From Cladorhizidae sp. MBARI D1340-BT2 (Eukaryota; Porifera; Demospongiae; Poecilosclerida; Cladorhizidae), in NCBI GenBank assembly GCA_028752905.1, contig JAQNBH010000011.1, positions 21,986,841 through 22,050,840 on the forward strand: a stretch of 64,000 nucleotides of DNA, given 5' to 3'. The translations under genes were made by a program, and so were the position numbers. Below the pieces are notes generated by a model. That model made no database searches, was not told the DNA's origin, and was given only the letters and a program-made list of their open reading frames with translations. Positions 1-13,700 of this stretch are shown here, piece after piece (position 1 is the first letter of the stretch; each line of letters starts with the position of its first letter).

Positions 1-1602
1 ACCTGGCAGCTGATGCAACCTAGGTATACCCAGGCATTTGATGCAGCCTATGTTTATCCAGGCAGCTGAAGCAACCTAGGTATACCCAAGCAGTTGATGC
101 AACCTAGGTATAAACAGGCAGTTGTTGCAATCTAGGTATACTCAGCCAGTTGATGCAACCTATGTATAAAGAGACAGTTGATTCAACCTAGGTATAGCCA
201 GGCAGTTGATGCAACCTAGGTTTACCAGGGCAGTTGATGCAACCTAGGTATAGCCAGGCAGTTGATGCAACCTTAATATAGCCAGGCAGTGATAAAACCT
301 AGGCTATACACAGGCAGTTGATGCAACCTAGGTATAGCCAGGCAGTTAATGCAACCTAGGTATACTCAGGCAGTTGATGCAATCTAGGTATAACCAGGCA
401 GTTGATGCATCCTAGGTATACCAAGGCAGCTGATGCAACCTAGGTATACCCAGGCAGTTGGTGCAACCTAGATATACTCAGGCAGTTGGTGCAACCTAGG
501 TATACCCAGACAATTGATGCAACCAAGGTATACCCAGGCAGTTGATCCGACCTGGGTGTACCCAGTCAGTTGATGCAACCTAGGTATACCCACGCAGCTG
601 ATGCAACCTAGGTATAGCCAGGCAGTTGATACAACCTATGTATACCAGGCAGTTGATGCAACCTAGGTATATGCAGGTAGATGATGCAATTGGTATACCC
701 AAGCAGTGGATGCAACCTAGGTATACCCAGACAGCTGATGCAACATAGGTATAACCCAGGCAGTTGATGCAACCTAGGTATACCCAGGCAGCTGATGTAA
801 CCTAAGTATACACAGGCAATGGATGCAACCTAGGTATAGCCAGGCAATTAATAGAACCTAGGTATACCCAGGCAGTTGATGCAACCTAGGTATACCCAGA
901 CAGCTGATGTAACATAGGTATACCCAGGCAGTTGATGCAACCTAGGTATACCCAGGCAGCTGATGTTACCTAAGAATACACAGGCAATGGATGCAACCGA
1001 GGTATAGCCAGGCATCTGATGCATACTAGATATACTCAGGCAATTGATGCAACCTAGGTATACCCAGTCAGTTGATGTACCCTAGAAATACTCAGGCAGT
1101 TGATGCAACCTAGGCAGTTGATGCAACCTAGGTATACCTAGGCAATTGATGCAACCTAGGTATACCCAGGCAGTTGATGAAACGTAGGTGTACCCTGGCA
1201 GCTGATGCAACCTAGGTATACCCAGGCATTCGATGCAGCCTATGTATATCCAGGCAGCTGATGCAACCTAGGTATACCCAAGCAGTTGATGCAACCTAGG
1301 TATAAACAGGCAGTTGTTGCAATCTAGGTATACTCAGACAGTTGATGCAACCTAGGTATAAAGAGACAGTTGATTCAACCTAGGTATAGCCAGGCAGTTG
1401 ATGCAACCTAGGTTTACCCGGGCAGTTGATGCAACCTAGGTATAGCCAGGCAGTTGATGCAACCTAAATATAGCCAGGCAGTGATAAAACCTAGGCTATA
1501 CACAGGCACTTGATGCAACCTAGGTATAGCCAGGCAGTTAATGCAACCTAGTATACTCAGGCAGTTGATGCAATCTAGGTATAACCAGGCAGTTGATGCA
1601 TC
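1..1602 (+). repeat. Higher-order repeat, offset 1192 bp (left edge)
   Basis: Positions 1 to about 410 match 1193 to about 1602 monomer by monomer. Shared private variants include a GCAGCC monomer (around 45 and 1237), a GTTGTTGCAA monomer and an AAAGAGACAG monomer (168 and 1360). The copies differ at several positions, so this duplication is older than those further right. The same variant string recurs at about 13250 and 18625. Confidence 0.75.
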
Positions 1603-3400
1603 CTAGGTATACCCAGGCAGCTGATGCAACTAGGTATACCTATGCAGCTGATGTAATTTAGGTATACCCAAGCAGTTGATGCAACCTAGGTATACCCAGG
1701 CATTTGATGCAACCTAGGTATACCCAGGCAGTTGATGCAACCTAGGTATACCCAGGCAGTTGATGCAACCTAGGTATACCCAGGCAATTGATGCAAACTA
1801 GGTATAGCCAGGCACTTGATGCACCCTAAGTATAGCCAGGCAGTGATGCAACCTAGGTACATCCAGGCAGTTGATGCAACCTTGGATACCCAGGCAGTTG
1901 AATCAACCTAGGTATAAACAGGCAGTTGAAGCAACCAAGGTATACCCAGGCAGTTGATGCAATCTACGTATACCCAGGCAGCTGATGCAACCTACGTATA
2001 CCCATGCAGTTGATGCAAACTAGGTATAACCAGGCAGCTGATACAATCTAGGTATACCCAGGCAGTTGATGCAACCTAGGTATACCCAGGCAGTTGATTC
2101 AACCTAGGTATACCCAGGCAGCTGATGCAACCTAGGTATACCCAGGCAGTTGATGCAACCTAGATATACTCAGGCAGTTGGTGCAATCTATGGATACCCA
2201 GGCAGTTGAAGCAACCAAGGTTTACCCAGGCAGTTGATGCAACTTAGGTATACACAGGCAGCTGATACATTCTAGGTATACCCAGGCAATTGATTCAACC
2301 TAGGTATACCCAGGCAGTTGATTCAACCTAGGTATACCCAGGCAGCTGATGCAACCTAGGTATACCCAGGCAGTTGATGCAACCTAGATATACTCAGGCA
2401 GTTGGTGCAATCTATGGATACCCAGGCAGTTGAAGCAACCAAGGTTTACCTAGGCAGTTGATCCAACCTGGGTATACCCAGTCAGTTGATGCCACCTAGG
2501 TATACCCATGCAGTTGATACAACCTATGTATACCAGGCAATTGATGCAACCTAGGTATATGCAGGTAGATGATGCAATTAGGTATACCCAGGCAGTGGAT
2601 GCAACCTAGGTATACCCAGACAGCTGATGCAACATAGGTATAACCCAGGCAGTTGATGCAACCTAGGTGACCCAGGCAGCTGATGTAACCTAAGTATACA
2701 CAGGCAATGGATGCAACCTAGGTATAGCCAGGCAGCTGATGCAACATAGGTATACCCAGGCAGTTGATGCAACCTAGGTATACCCAGGCAGCTGATGTAA
2801 CCTAACAATATACAGGCAATCGATGCAACCTAGGTATAGCCAGGCAGCTGATGCATACTAGGTATACTCAGGCAATTGATGCAACCTAGGTATAACCTGG
2901 CAGCTGATGCAACCTAAGTATACCCAGGAAGCTGATAAAACCTAGGTATATTCAGACAGTTGATGCAACCTAGGTATACCCAAGCAGTCGATGCAATCTA
3001 GGTATATCTAGGCAGTTGATGCAACATAGGTATACCCAGGCAGTTGATGCAACCTAGGTATACCCACCCAGGCAGCTGATGTACCCTAAGAATACACAGG
3101 CAATGGATGCAACCGAGGTATAGCCAGGCATCTGATACATACTAGGTATACTCAGGCAATTGATGCAATCTAGGTATACCCAGGCAGCTGATGCAACCTA
3201 AGTATACCTAGGAAGCTGATACAACCTAGGTATACTCAGACAGATGATGCAACCTAGGTAAACCCAGGAAGCTGATACAATCAAGGTATACCCAGGCAAT
3301 TGATGAAACCTAGGTATATCCAGGAAGCTGATACAACCTAGGTATACCCAGGCAGTTAATGCAACCTAGGTATACCCAGGTAGCTGATTCAACCTAGGTA
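411..3400 (+). repeat. Partial copy of the 5.37-kb higher-order repeat
   Basis: This stretch aligns with about 12453-15350 at an offset of 12042-12043 bp. Anchors are the CCAAGGCAGCTG monomer (411 and 12453), GTTGATCCGA (541 and 12583) and AAAGAGACAG (1360 and 13403). It makes a third, partial copy of the two large blocks at 10786-21385. Boundaries are approximate. Confidence 0.7.
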
Positions 3401-4140
3401 TACCCAGGCAGTTGATGCAACCTATGTATGCCCAGGCAGCTGATGCAACCTAGGTATACCCAGGCAGTTGATGCAACCTAGATATACTCAGGCAGTTGGT
3501 ACAGCCTATGGATATCCAGACAGTTGATGCAACCAATGTTTACCCAGGCAGTTGATCCAACCTGGGTATACCCAGTCAGTTGATGCAACCTAGGTATACC
3601 CATGCAGTTGATACAACCTATGTATACCAGGCAGTTGATGCAACCTAGGTATATGCAGGTAGATGATGCAATTAGGTATACCCAAGCAGTGGATGCAACC
3701 TAGGTATACCCAGACAGCTGATGCAACATAGGTATAACCCAGGCAGTTTATGCAACCTAGGTATACCCAGGCAGCTGATGTAACCTAAGTATACACAGGC
3801 AATGGATGCAACCTAGGTATAGCCAGGCAGCTGATGCAACATAGGTATACCCAGGCAGTTGATGCAACCTAGGTATACCCAGGCAGCTGATGTAACCTAA
3901 CAATATACAGGCAATCGATGCAACCTAGGTATAGCCAGGCAGCTGATGCATACTAGGTATACTCAGGCAATTGATGCAACCTAGGTATAACCTGGCAGCT
4001 GATGCAACCTAAGTATACCCAGGAAGTGATAAAACCTAGGTATATTCAGACAGTTGATGCAACCTAGGTATACCCAAGCAGTCGATGCAATCTAGGTATA
4101 TCTAGGCAGTTGATGCAACATAGGTATACCCAGGCAGTTG

Positions 4141-7100
4141 ATGCAACCTAGGTATACCCACCCAGGCAGCTGATGTAACCTAAGAATACACAGGCAATGG
4201 ATGCAACCGAGGTATAGCCAGGCATCTGATACATACTAGGTATACTCAGGCAATTGATGCAACCTAGGTATACCCAGGCAGCTGATGCAACCTAAGTATA
4301 CCTAGGAAGCTGATACAACCTAGGTATACTCAGACAGATGATGCAACCTAGGTATACCCAGTAAGCTGATACAATCAAGGTATACCCAGGCAATTGATGA
4401 AACCTAGGTATATCCAGGAAGCTGATACAACCTAGGTATACCCAGGCAGTTAATGCAACCTAGGTATACCCAGGCATTTGATGCAACCTAGGTATACGCA
4501 GGCAGTTGATGGAACCTAGGTATACCCAGTCAGTTGATGCAAACTAGGTATAGCCAGGCTGTTGATGCAACCTAGGTATACCCAGGCAGTTGATGCAAAC
4601 TATGTATAGCCAGGAACTTGATGCAACCTAAGTATAGCGAGGCAGTGATGCAACCTAGGTACACCCAGGCAGTTGATGCGACCTAGGTTACCCAGGCAGT
4701 TGAATCAACCTAGGTATACACAGGCAATTGAAGCAACCTAGGTATACCCAGGCAGTTGAAGCAACCTACGTATACCCAGGCAGCTGATGCAACCTACGTA
4801 TACCCATGCAGTTGATGCAAACTAGGTATAACCAGGCAGCTGATACAATCTAGGTATACCCATGCAGTTGATACAACCTATCTATACCAGGCACTTGATG
4901 CAACCTAGGTATATGCAGGTAGATGATGCAATTAGGTATACCCAAGCAGTGGATGCAACCTAGGTATACCCAGACAGCTGATGCAACATAGGTATAACCC
5001 AGGCAGTTGAAGCAACCTAGGTATACCAAGGCAGTTGATGCAACCTACGTATACCCTGGCAGCTGATGCAACCTACATATACCCATGCAGTTGATGCAAC
5101 CTAGGTATAACCAGGCAGCTGATACAATCTAGGTATACCCAGGCAGTTGATGCAACCTAGGTATACCCAGGTAGCTGATTCATCAACCTCGGGTATACCC
5201 AAGCAGTTGATGCAACCTATGTATGCCCAGGCAGCTGATGCAACCTAGGTATACCCAGGCAGCTGATGCAACCTAAGTATACCTAGGAAGCTGATACAAC
5301 CTAGGTATACTCAGACAGATGATGCAACCTAGGTATACCCAGGAAGCTGATACAATCAAGGTATACCCAGGCAATTGATGAAACCTAGGTATATCCAGGA
5401 AGCTGATACAACCTAGGTATACCCAGGCAGTTAATGCAACCTAGGTATACCCAGGCATTTGAAGCAACCTAGGTATACCCTGGCAGTTGATGGAACCTAG
5501 GTATACCCAGGCAGTTGATGCAAACTAGGTATAGCCAGGCAGTTGATGCAACCTAGGTATACCCAGGCAGTTGATGCAAACTATGTATAGCCAGGCACTT
5601 GATGCAACCTAAGTATAGCCAGGCAGTGATGCAACCTAGGTACACCCAGGCAGTTGATGCGACCTAGGATACCCAGGCAGTTGAATCAACCTAGGTATAC
5701 ACAGGCAGTTGAAGCAACCTAGGTATACCCAGGCAGTTGATGCAACCTACGTATACCCAGGCAGCTGATGCAACCTACGTATACCCATGCAGTTGATGCA
5801 ACCTAGGTATAACCAGGCAGCTGATACAATCTAGGTATACCCAGGCAGTTGATGCAACCTAGGTATACCCAGGTAGCTGATTCATCAACCTAGGTATACC
5901 CAAGCAGTTGATGCAACCTATGTATGCCCAAGCAGCTGATACAACCTAGGTATACCCAGGCAGTTGATGCAACCTAGGTATACACAGGCAGTTGGTGAAA
6001 CCTATGGATACCCAGACAGTTGATGCAACCAAGGTTTACCCAGGCAGTTGATCCAACCTGGGTATACCCTGTCAGTTGATGCAACCTAGGTATACCCATG
6101 CAGTTGATACAACATATGTATACCAGGCAGTTGATGCAACCTAGGTATATGCAGGTAGATGATGCAATTAGGTATGCCCAAGCAGTGGATGCAACCTAAG
6201 TATACCCAGGCAGCTGATGCAACATAGGTATACCCAGGCAGTTGATGCAACCTAGGTATACCCAGGCAGCTAATGTAACCTAACAATATACAGGCAATCG
6301 ATGCAACCTAGGTATACCCACCCAGGCAGCTGATGTAACCTAAGAATACACAGGCAATGGATGCAACCGAGGTATAGCCAGGCATCTGATACATACTAGG
6401 TATACTCAGGCAATTGATGCAACCTAGGTATACCCAGGCAGCTGATGCAACCTAAGTATACCTAGGAAGCTGATACAACCTAGGTATACTCAGACAGATG
6501 ATGCAACCTAGGTATACCCAGTAAGCTGATACAATCAAGGTATACCCAGGCAATTGATGAAACCTAGGTATATCCAGGAAGCTGATACAACCTAGGTATA
6601 CCCAGGCAGTTAATGCAACCTAGGTATACCCAGGCATTTGATGCAACCTAGGTATACGCAGGCAGTTGATGGAACCTAGGTATACCCAGGCAGTTGATGC
6701 AAACTAGGTATAGCCAGGCTGTTGATGCAACCTAGGTATACCCAGGCAGTTGATGCAAACTATGTATAGCCAGGAACTTGATGCAACCTAAGTATAGCGA
6801 GGCAGTGATGCAACCTAGGTACACCCAGGCAGTTGATGCGACCTAGGTTACCCAGGCAGTTGAATCAACCTAGGTATACACAGGCAGTTGAAGCAACATA
6901 GGTATACCCAGGCAGTTGAAGCAACCTACGTATACCCAGGCAGCTGATGCAACCTACGTATACCCATGCAGTTGATGCAAACTAGGTATAACCAGGCAGC
7001 TGATACAATCTAGGTATACCCATGCAGTTGATACAACCTATCTATACCAGGCACTTGATGCAACCTAGGTATATGCAGGTAGATGATGCAATTAGGTATA

Positions 7101-7585
7101 CCCAAGCAGTGGATGCAACCTAGGTATACCCAGACAGCTGATGCAACATAGGTATAACCCAGGCAGTTGAAGCAACCTAGGTATACCAAGGCAGTTGATG
7201 CAACCTACGTATACCCTGGCAGCTGATGCAACCTACATATACCCATGCAGTTGATGCAACCTAGGTATAACCAGGCAGCTGATACAATCTAGGTATACCC
7301 AGGCAGTTGATGCAACCTAGGTATACCCAGGTAGCTGATTCATCAACCTCGGGTATACCCAAGCAGTTGATGCAACCTATGTATGCCCAGGCAGCTGATG
7401 CAACCTAGGTATACCCAGGCAGCTGATGCAACCTAAGTATACCTAGGAAGCTGATACAACCTAGGTATACTCAGACAGATGATGCAACCTAGGTATACCC
7501 AGGAAGCTGATACAATCAAGGTATACCCAGGCAATTGATGAAACCTAGGTATATCCAGGAAGCTGATACAACCTAGGTATACCCA
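4141..7585 (+). repeat. 2160-bp higher-order repeat, two tandem copies (second partial)
   Basis: 4141-5425 matches 6301-7585 at an offset of exactly 2160 bp. I saw about three substitutions in 1285 bp (for example near 4530/6690, 4727/6887 and 4738/6898). The copies diverge at 5426/7586. The whole 2160-bp block (4141-6300) recurs at about 8320-10478, and a more diverged relative lies at about 21690-23800. Confidence 0.88.
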
Positions 7586-8319
7586 AGCAGTTGATGCAAC
7601 CTATGTATGCCCAAGCAGCTGATACAACCTAGGTATACCCAGGCAGTTGATGCAACCTAGGTATACACAGGCAGTTGGTGAAACCTATGGATACCCAGAC
7701 AGTTGATGCAACCAAGGTTTACCCAGGCAGTTGATCCAACCTGGGTATACCCAGTCAGTTGATGCAACCTAGGTATACCCATGCAGTTGATACAACATAT
7801 GTATACCAGGCAGTTGATGCAACCTAGGTATATGCAGGTAGATGATGCAATTAGGTATACCCAAGCAGTGGATGCAACCTAGGTATACCCAGACAGCTGA
7901 TGCAACATAGGTATAACCCAGGCAGTTTATGCAACCTAGGTATACCCAGGCAGCTGATGTAACCTAAGTATACACAGGCAATGGATGCAACCTAGGTATA
8001 GCCAGGCAGCTGATGCAACATAGGTATACCCAGGCAGTTGATGCAACCTAGGTATACCCAGGCAGCTGATGTAACCTAACAATATACAGGCAATCGATGC
8101 AACCTAGGTATAGCCAGGCAGCTGATGCATACTAGGTATACTCAGGCAATTGATGCAACCTAGGTATAACCTGGCAGCTGATGCAACCTAAGTATACCCA
8201 GGAAGTGATAAAACCTAGGTATATTCAGACAGTTGATGCAACCTAGGTATACCCAAGCAGTCGATGCAATCTAGGTATATCTAGGCAGTTGATGCAACAT
8301 AGGTATACCCAGGCAGTTG

Positions 8320-10478
8320 ATGCAACCTAGGTATACCCACCCAGGCAGCTGATGTAACCTAAGAATACACAGGCAATGGATGCAACCGAGGTATAGCAAG
8401 GCATCTGATACATACTAGGTATACTCAGGCAATTGATGCAACCTAGGTATACCCAGGCAGCTGATGCAACCTAAGTATACCTAGGAAGCTGATACAACCT
8501 AGGTATACTCAGACAGATGATGCAACCTAGGTATACCCAGTAAGCTGATACAATCAAGGTATACCCAGGCAATTGATGAAACCTAGGTATATCCAGGAAG
8601 CTGATACAACCTAGGTATACCCAGGCAGTTAATGCAACCTAGGTATACCCAGGCATTTGATGCAACCTAGGTATACGCAGGCAGTTGATGGAACCTAGGT
8701 ATACCCAGGCAGTTGATGCAAACTAGGTATAGCCAGGCTGTTGATGCAACCTAGGTATACCCAGGCAGTTGATGCAAACTATGTATAGCCAGGAACTTGA
8801 TGCAACCTAAGTATAGCGAGGCAGTGATGCAACCTAGGTACACCCAGGCAGTTGATGCGACCTAGGTTACCCAGGCAGTTGAATCAACCTAGGTATACAC
8901 AGGCAGTTGAAGCAACCTAGGTATACCCAGGCAGTTGAAGCAACCTACGTATACCCAGGCAGCTGATGCAACCTACGTATACCCATGCAGTTGATGCAAA
9001 CTAGGTATAACCAGGCAGCTGATACAATCTAGGTATACCCATGCAGTTGATACAACCTATCTATACCAGGCACTTGATGCAACCTAGGTATATGCAGGTA
9101 GATGATGCAATTAGGTATACCCAAGCAGTGGATGCAACCTAGGTATACCCAGACAGCTGATGCAACATAGGTATAACCCAGGCAGTTGAAGCAACCTAGG
9201 TATACCAAGGCAGTTGATGCAACCTACGTATACCCTGGCAGCTGATGCAACCTACATATACCCATGCAGTTGATGCAACCTAGGTATAACCAGGCAGCTG
9301 ATACAATCTAGGTATACCCAGGCAGTTGATGCAACCTAGGTATACCCAGGTAGCTGATTCATCAACCTCGGGTATACCCAAGCAGTTGATGCAACCTATG
9401 TATGCCCAGGCAGCTGATGCAACCTAGGTATACCCAGGCAGCTGATGCAACCTAAGTATACCTAGGAAGCTGATACAACCTAGGTATACTCAGACAGATG
9501 ATGCAACCTAGGTATACCCAGGAAGCTGATACAATCAAGGTATACCCAGGCAATTGATGAAACCTAGGTATATCCAGGAAGCTGATACAACCTAGGTATA
9601 CCCAGGCCGTTAATGCAACCTAGGTATACCCAGGCATTTGAAGCAACCTAGGTATACCCAGGCAGTTGATGGAACCTAGGTATACCCAGGCAGTTGATGC
9701 AAACTAGGTATAGCCAGGCAGTTGATGCAACCTAGGTATACCCAGGCAGTTGATGCAAACTATGTATAGCCAGGCACTTGATGCAACCTAAGTATAGCCA
9801 GGCAGTGATGCAACCTAGGTACACCCAGGCAGTTGATGCGACCTAGGATATCCAGGCAGTTGAATCAACCTAGGTATACACAGGCAGTTGAAGCAACCTA
9901 GGTATACCCAGGCAGTTGATGCAACCTACGTATACCCAGGCAGCTGATGCAACCTACGTATACCCATGCAGTTGATGCAACCTAGGTATAACCAGGCAGC
10001 TGATACAATCTAGGTATACCCAGGCAGTTCATGCAACCTAGGTATACCCAGGTAGCTGATTCATCAACCTAGGTATACCCAAGCAGTTGATGCAACCTAT
10101 GTATGCCCAAGCAGCTGATACAACCTAGGTATACCCAGGCAGTTGATGCAACCTAGGTATACACAGGCAGTTGGTGAAACCTATGGATACCCAGACAGTT
10201 GATGCAACCAAGGTTTACCCAGGCAGTTGATCCAACCTGGGTATACCCAGTCAGTTGATGCAACCTAGGTATACCCATGCAGTTGATACAACATATGTAT
10301 ACCAGGCAGTTGATGCAACCTAGGTATATGCAGGTAGATGATGCAATTAGGTATGCCCAAGCAGTGGATGCAACCTAGGTATACCCAGGCAGCTGATGCA
10401 ACATAGGTATACCCAGGCAGTTGATGCAACCTAGGTATACCCAGGCAGCTGATGTAACCTAACAATATACAGGCAATC
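8320..10478 (+). repeat. Third copy of the 2160-bp block (offset 4179)
   Basis: This block matches 4141-6300 at offset 4179 (CAGGCATTTGAAGC at 5452 and 9631; a short GGAAGTGAT monomer just upstream, near 4021 and 8200). The period decomposes into a 2160-bp block, a 1285-bp partial copy and a 734-bp bridge (7586-8319). Confidence 0.85.
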
Positions 10479-10785
10479 GATGCAACCTAGGTATAGCCAG
10501 GCAGCTGATGCATACTAGGTATACTCAGGCAATTGATGCAACCTAGGTATAACCTGGCAGCTGATGCAACCTAAGTATACCCAGGAAGCTGATAAAACCT
10601 AGGTATATTCAGACAGTTGATGCAACCTAGGTATACCCAAGCAGTCGATGCAATCTAGGTATATCTAGGCAGTTGATGCAACCTAGGTATACCCACCCAG
10701 GCAGCTGATGTAACCTAAGAATACACAGGCAATGGATGCAACCGAGGTATAGCCAGGCATCTGATACATACTAGGTATACTCAGG

Positions 10786-13700
10786 CAATTGATGCAACCT
10801 AGGTATACCCAGGCAGCTGATGCAACCTAAGTATACCTAGGAAGCTGATACAACCTAGGTATACTCAGACAGATGATGCAACCTAGGTATACCCAGGAAG
10901 CTGATACAATCAAGGTATACCCAGGCAATTGATGAAACCTAGGTATATCCAGGAAGCTGATACAACCTAGGTATACCCAGGCAGTTAATGCAACCTAGGT
11001 ATACCCAGGCATTTGATGCAACCTAGGTATACCCAGGCAGTTGATGGAACCTAGGTATACCCAGGCAGTTGATGCAAACTAGGTATAGCCAGGCAGTTGA
11101 TGCAACCTAGGTATACCCAGGCAGTTGATGCAAACTATGTATAGCCAGGCACTTGATGCAACCTAAGTATAGCCAAGCAGTGATGCAACCTAGGTACACC
11201 CAGGCAGTTGATGCGACCTAGGATACCCAGGCAGTTGAATCAACCTAGGTATACACAGGCAGTTGATGCAAACTAGGTATAACCAGGCAGCTGATACAAT
11301 CTAGGTATACCCAGGCAGTTAATGCAACCTAGGTATACCCAGGTAGCTGATTCATCAACCTAGGTATACCCAAGCAGTTGATGCAACCTATGTATGCCCA
11401 GGCAGCTGATACAACCTAGGTATACCCAGGCAGTTGATGCAACTTAGGTATACACAGGCAGCTGATACATTCTAGGTATACCCAGGCAATTGATGCAACC
11501 TAGGTATACCCAGGCAGTTGATTCAATCTAGGTATACCCAGGCAGTTGATGCAACCTAGATATACTCAGGCAGTTGGTGCAACCTATGGATACCCAGACA
11601 GTTGATGCAACCAAGGTTTACCCAGGCAGTTGATCCAACCTGGGTATACCCAGTCAGTTGATGCAACCTAGGTATACCCATGCAGTTGATACAACCTATG
11701 TATACCAGGCAGTTGATGCAACCTAGGTATATGCAGGTAGATGATGCAATTAGGTATACCCAAGCAGTGGATGCAACCTAGGTATAGCCAGACAGCTGAT
11801 GCAACATAGGTATAACCCAGGCAGTTGAAGCAACCTAGGTATACCCAGGCAGTTGATGCAACCTACGTATACCCTGGCAGCTGATGCAACCTACGTATAC
11901 CCATGCAGTTGATGCAACCTAGGTATAACCAGGCAGCTGATACAATCTAGGTATACCCAGGCAGTTGATGCAACCTAGGTATACCCAGGTAGCTGATTCA
12001 TCAACCTAGGTATACCCAAGCAGTTGATGCAACCTATGTATGCACAGGCAGTTGATGCAACCTAGGTATACCCAGGCAGCTGATGCAACCTAAGTATATC
12101 TAGGAAGCTGATACAACCTAGGTATACTCAGACAAATGATGCAACCTAGGTATACCTAGGAAGCTGATACAATCAAGGTATACCCAGGCAATTGATGAAA
12201 CCTAGGTATATCCAGGAAGCTGATACAACCTAGGTATACCCAGGCAGTTAATGCAACCTAGGTATACCCAGGCATTTGATGCAACCTAGGTATACCCAGG
12301 CAGTTGATGGAACCTAGGTATACCCAGGCAGTTGATGCAAACTAGGTATAGCCAGGCAGTTGATGCAACCTAGGTATACCCAGGCAGATGATACAACCTA
12401 GGTATACCCAGGCAATTGATGCAACCTAGGTATACCCAGGCAGTTGATTCAACCTAGGTATACCAAGGCAGCTGATGCAACCTAGGTATACCCAGGCAGT
12501 TGGTGCAACCTAGATATACTCAGGCAGTTGGTGCAACCTAGGTATACCCAGACAATTGATGCAACCAAGGTATACCCAGGCAGTTGATCCGACCTGGGTA
12601 TACCCAGTCAGTTGATGCAACCTAGGTATACCCACGCAGCTGATGCAACCTAGGTATAGCCAGGCAGTTGATACAACCTATGTATACCAGGCAGTTGATG
12701 CAACCTAGGTATATGCAGGTAGATGATGCAATTAGGTATACCCAAGCAGTGGATGCAACCTAGGTATACCCAGACAGCTGATGCAACATAGGTATAACCC
12801 AGGCAGTTGATGCAACCTAGGTATACCCAGGCAGCTGATGTAACCTAAGTATACACAGGCAATGGATGCAACCTAGGTATAGCCAGGCAATTAATAGAAC
12901 CTAGGTATTCCCAGGCAGTTGATGCAACCTAGGTATACCCAGACAGCTGATGTAACATAGGTATACCCAGGCAGTTGATGCAACCTAGGTATACCCAGGC
13001 AGCTGATGTAACCTAAGAATACACAGGCAATGGATGCAACCGAGGTATAGCCAGGCATCTGATGCATACTAGGTATACTCAGGCAATTGATGCAACCTAG
13101 GTATACCCAGGCAGTTGATGTACCCTAGAAATACTCAGGCAGTTGATGCAACCTAGGCAGTTGATGCAACCTAGGTATACCTAGGCAATTGATGCAACCT
13201 AGGTATACCCAGGCAGTTGATGAAACGTAGGTGTACCGTGGCTGCTGATGCAACCTAGGTATACCCAGGCATTTGTTGCAGCCTATGTATATCCAGGCAG
13301 CTGATGCAACCTAGGTATACCCAAGCAGTTGATGCAACCTAGGTATAAACAGGCAGTTGTTGCAATCTAGGTATACTCAGACAGTTGATGCAACCTAGGT
13401 ATAAAGAGACAGTTGATTCAACCTAGGTATAGCCAGGCAGTTGATGCAACCTAGGTTTACCCGGGCAGTTGATGCAACCTAGGTATAGCCAGGCAGTTGA
13501 TGCAACCTAAATATAGCCAGGCAGTGATAAAACCTAGGCTATACACAGGCACTTGATGCAACCTAGGTATAGCCAGGCAGTTAATGCAACCTAGTATACT
13601 CAGGCAGTTGATGCAATCTAGGAATAACCAGGCAGTTGATGCATCCTAGGTATACCCAGGCAGTTGATGCAACTAGGTATACCTATGCAGCTGATGTAAT

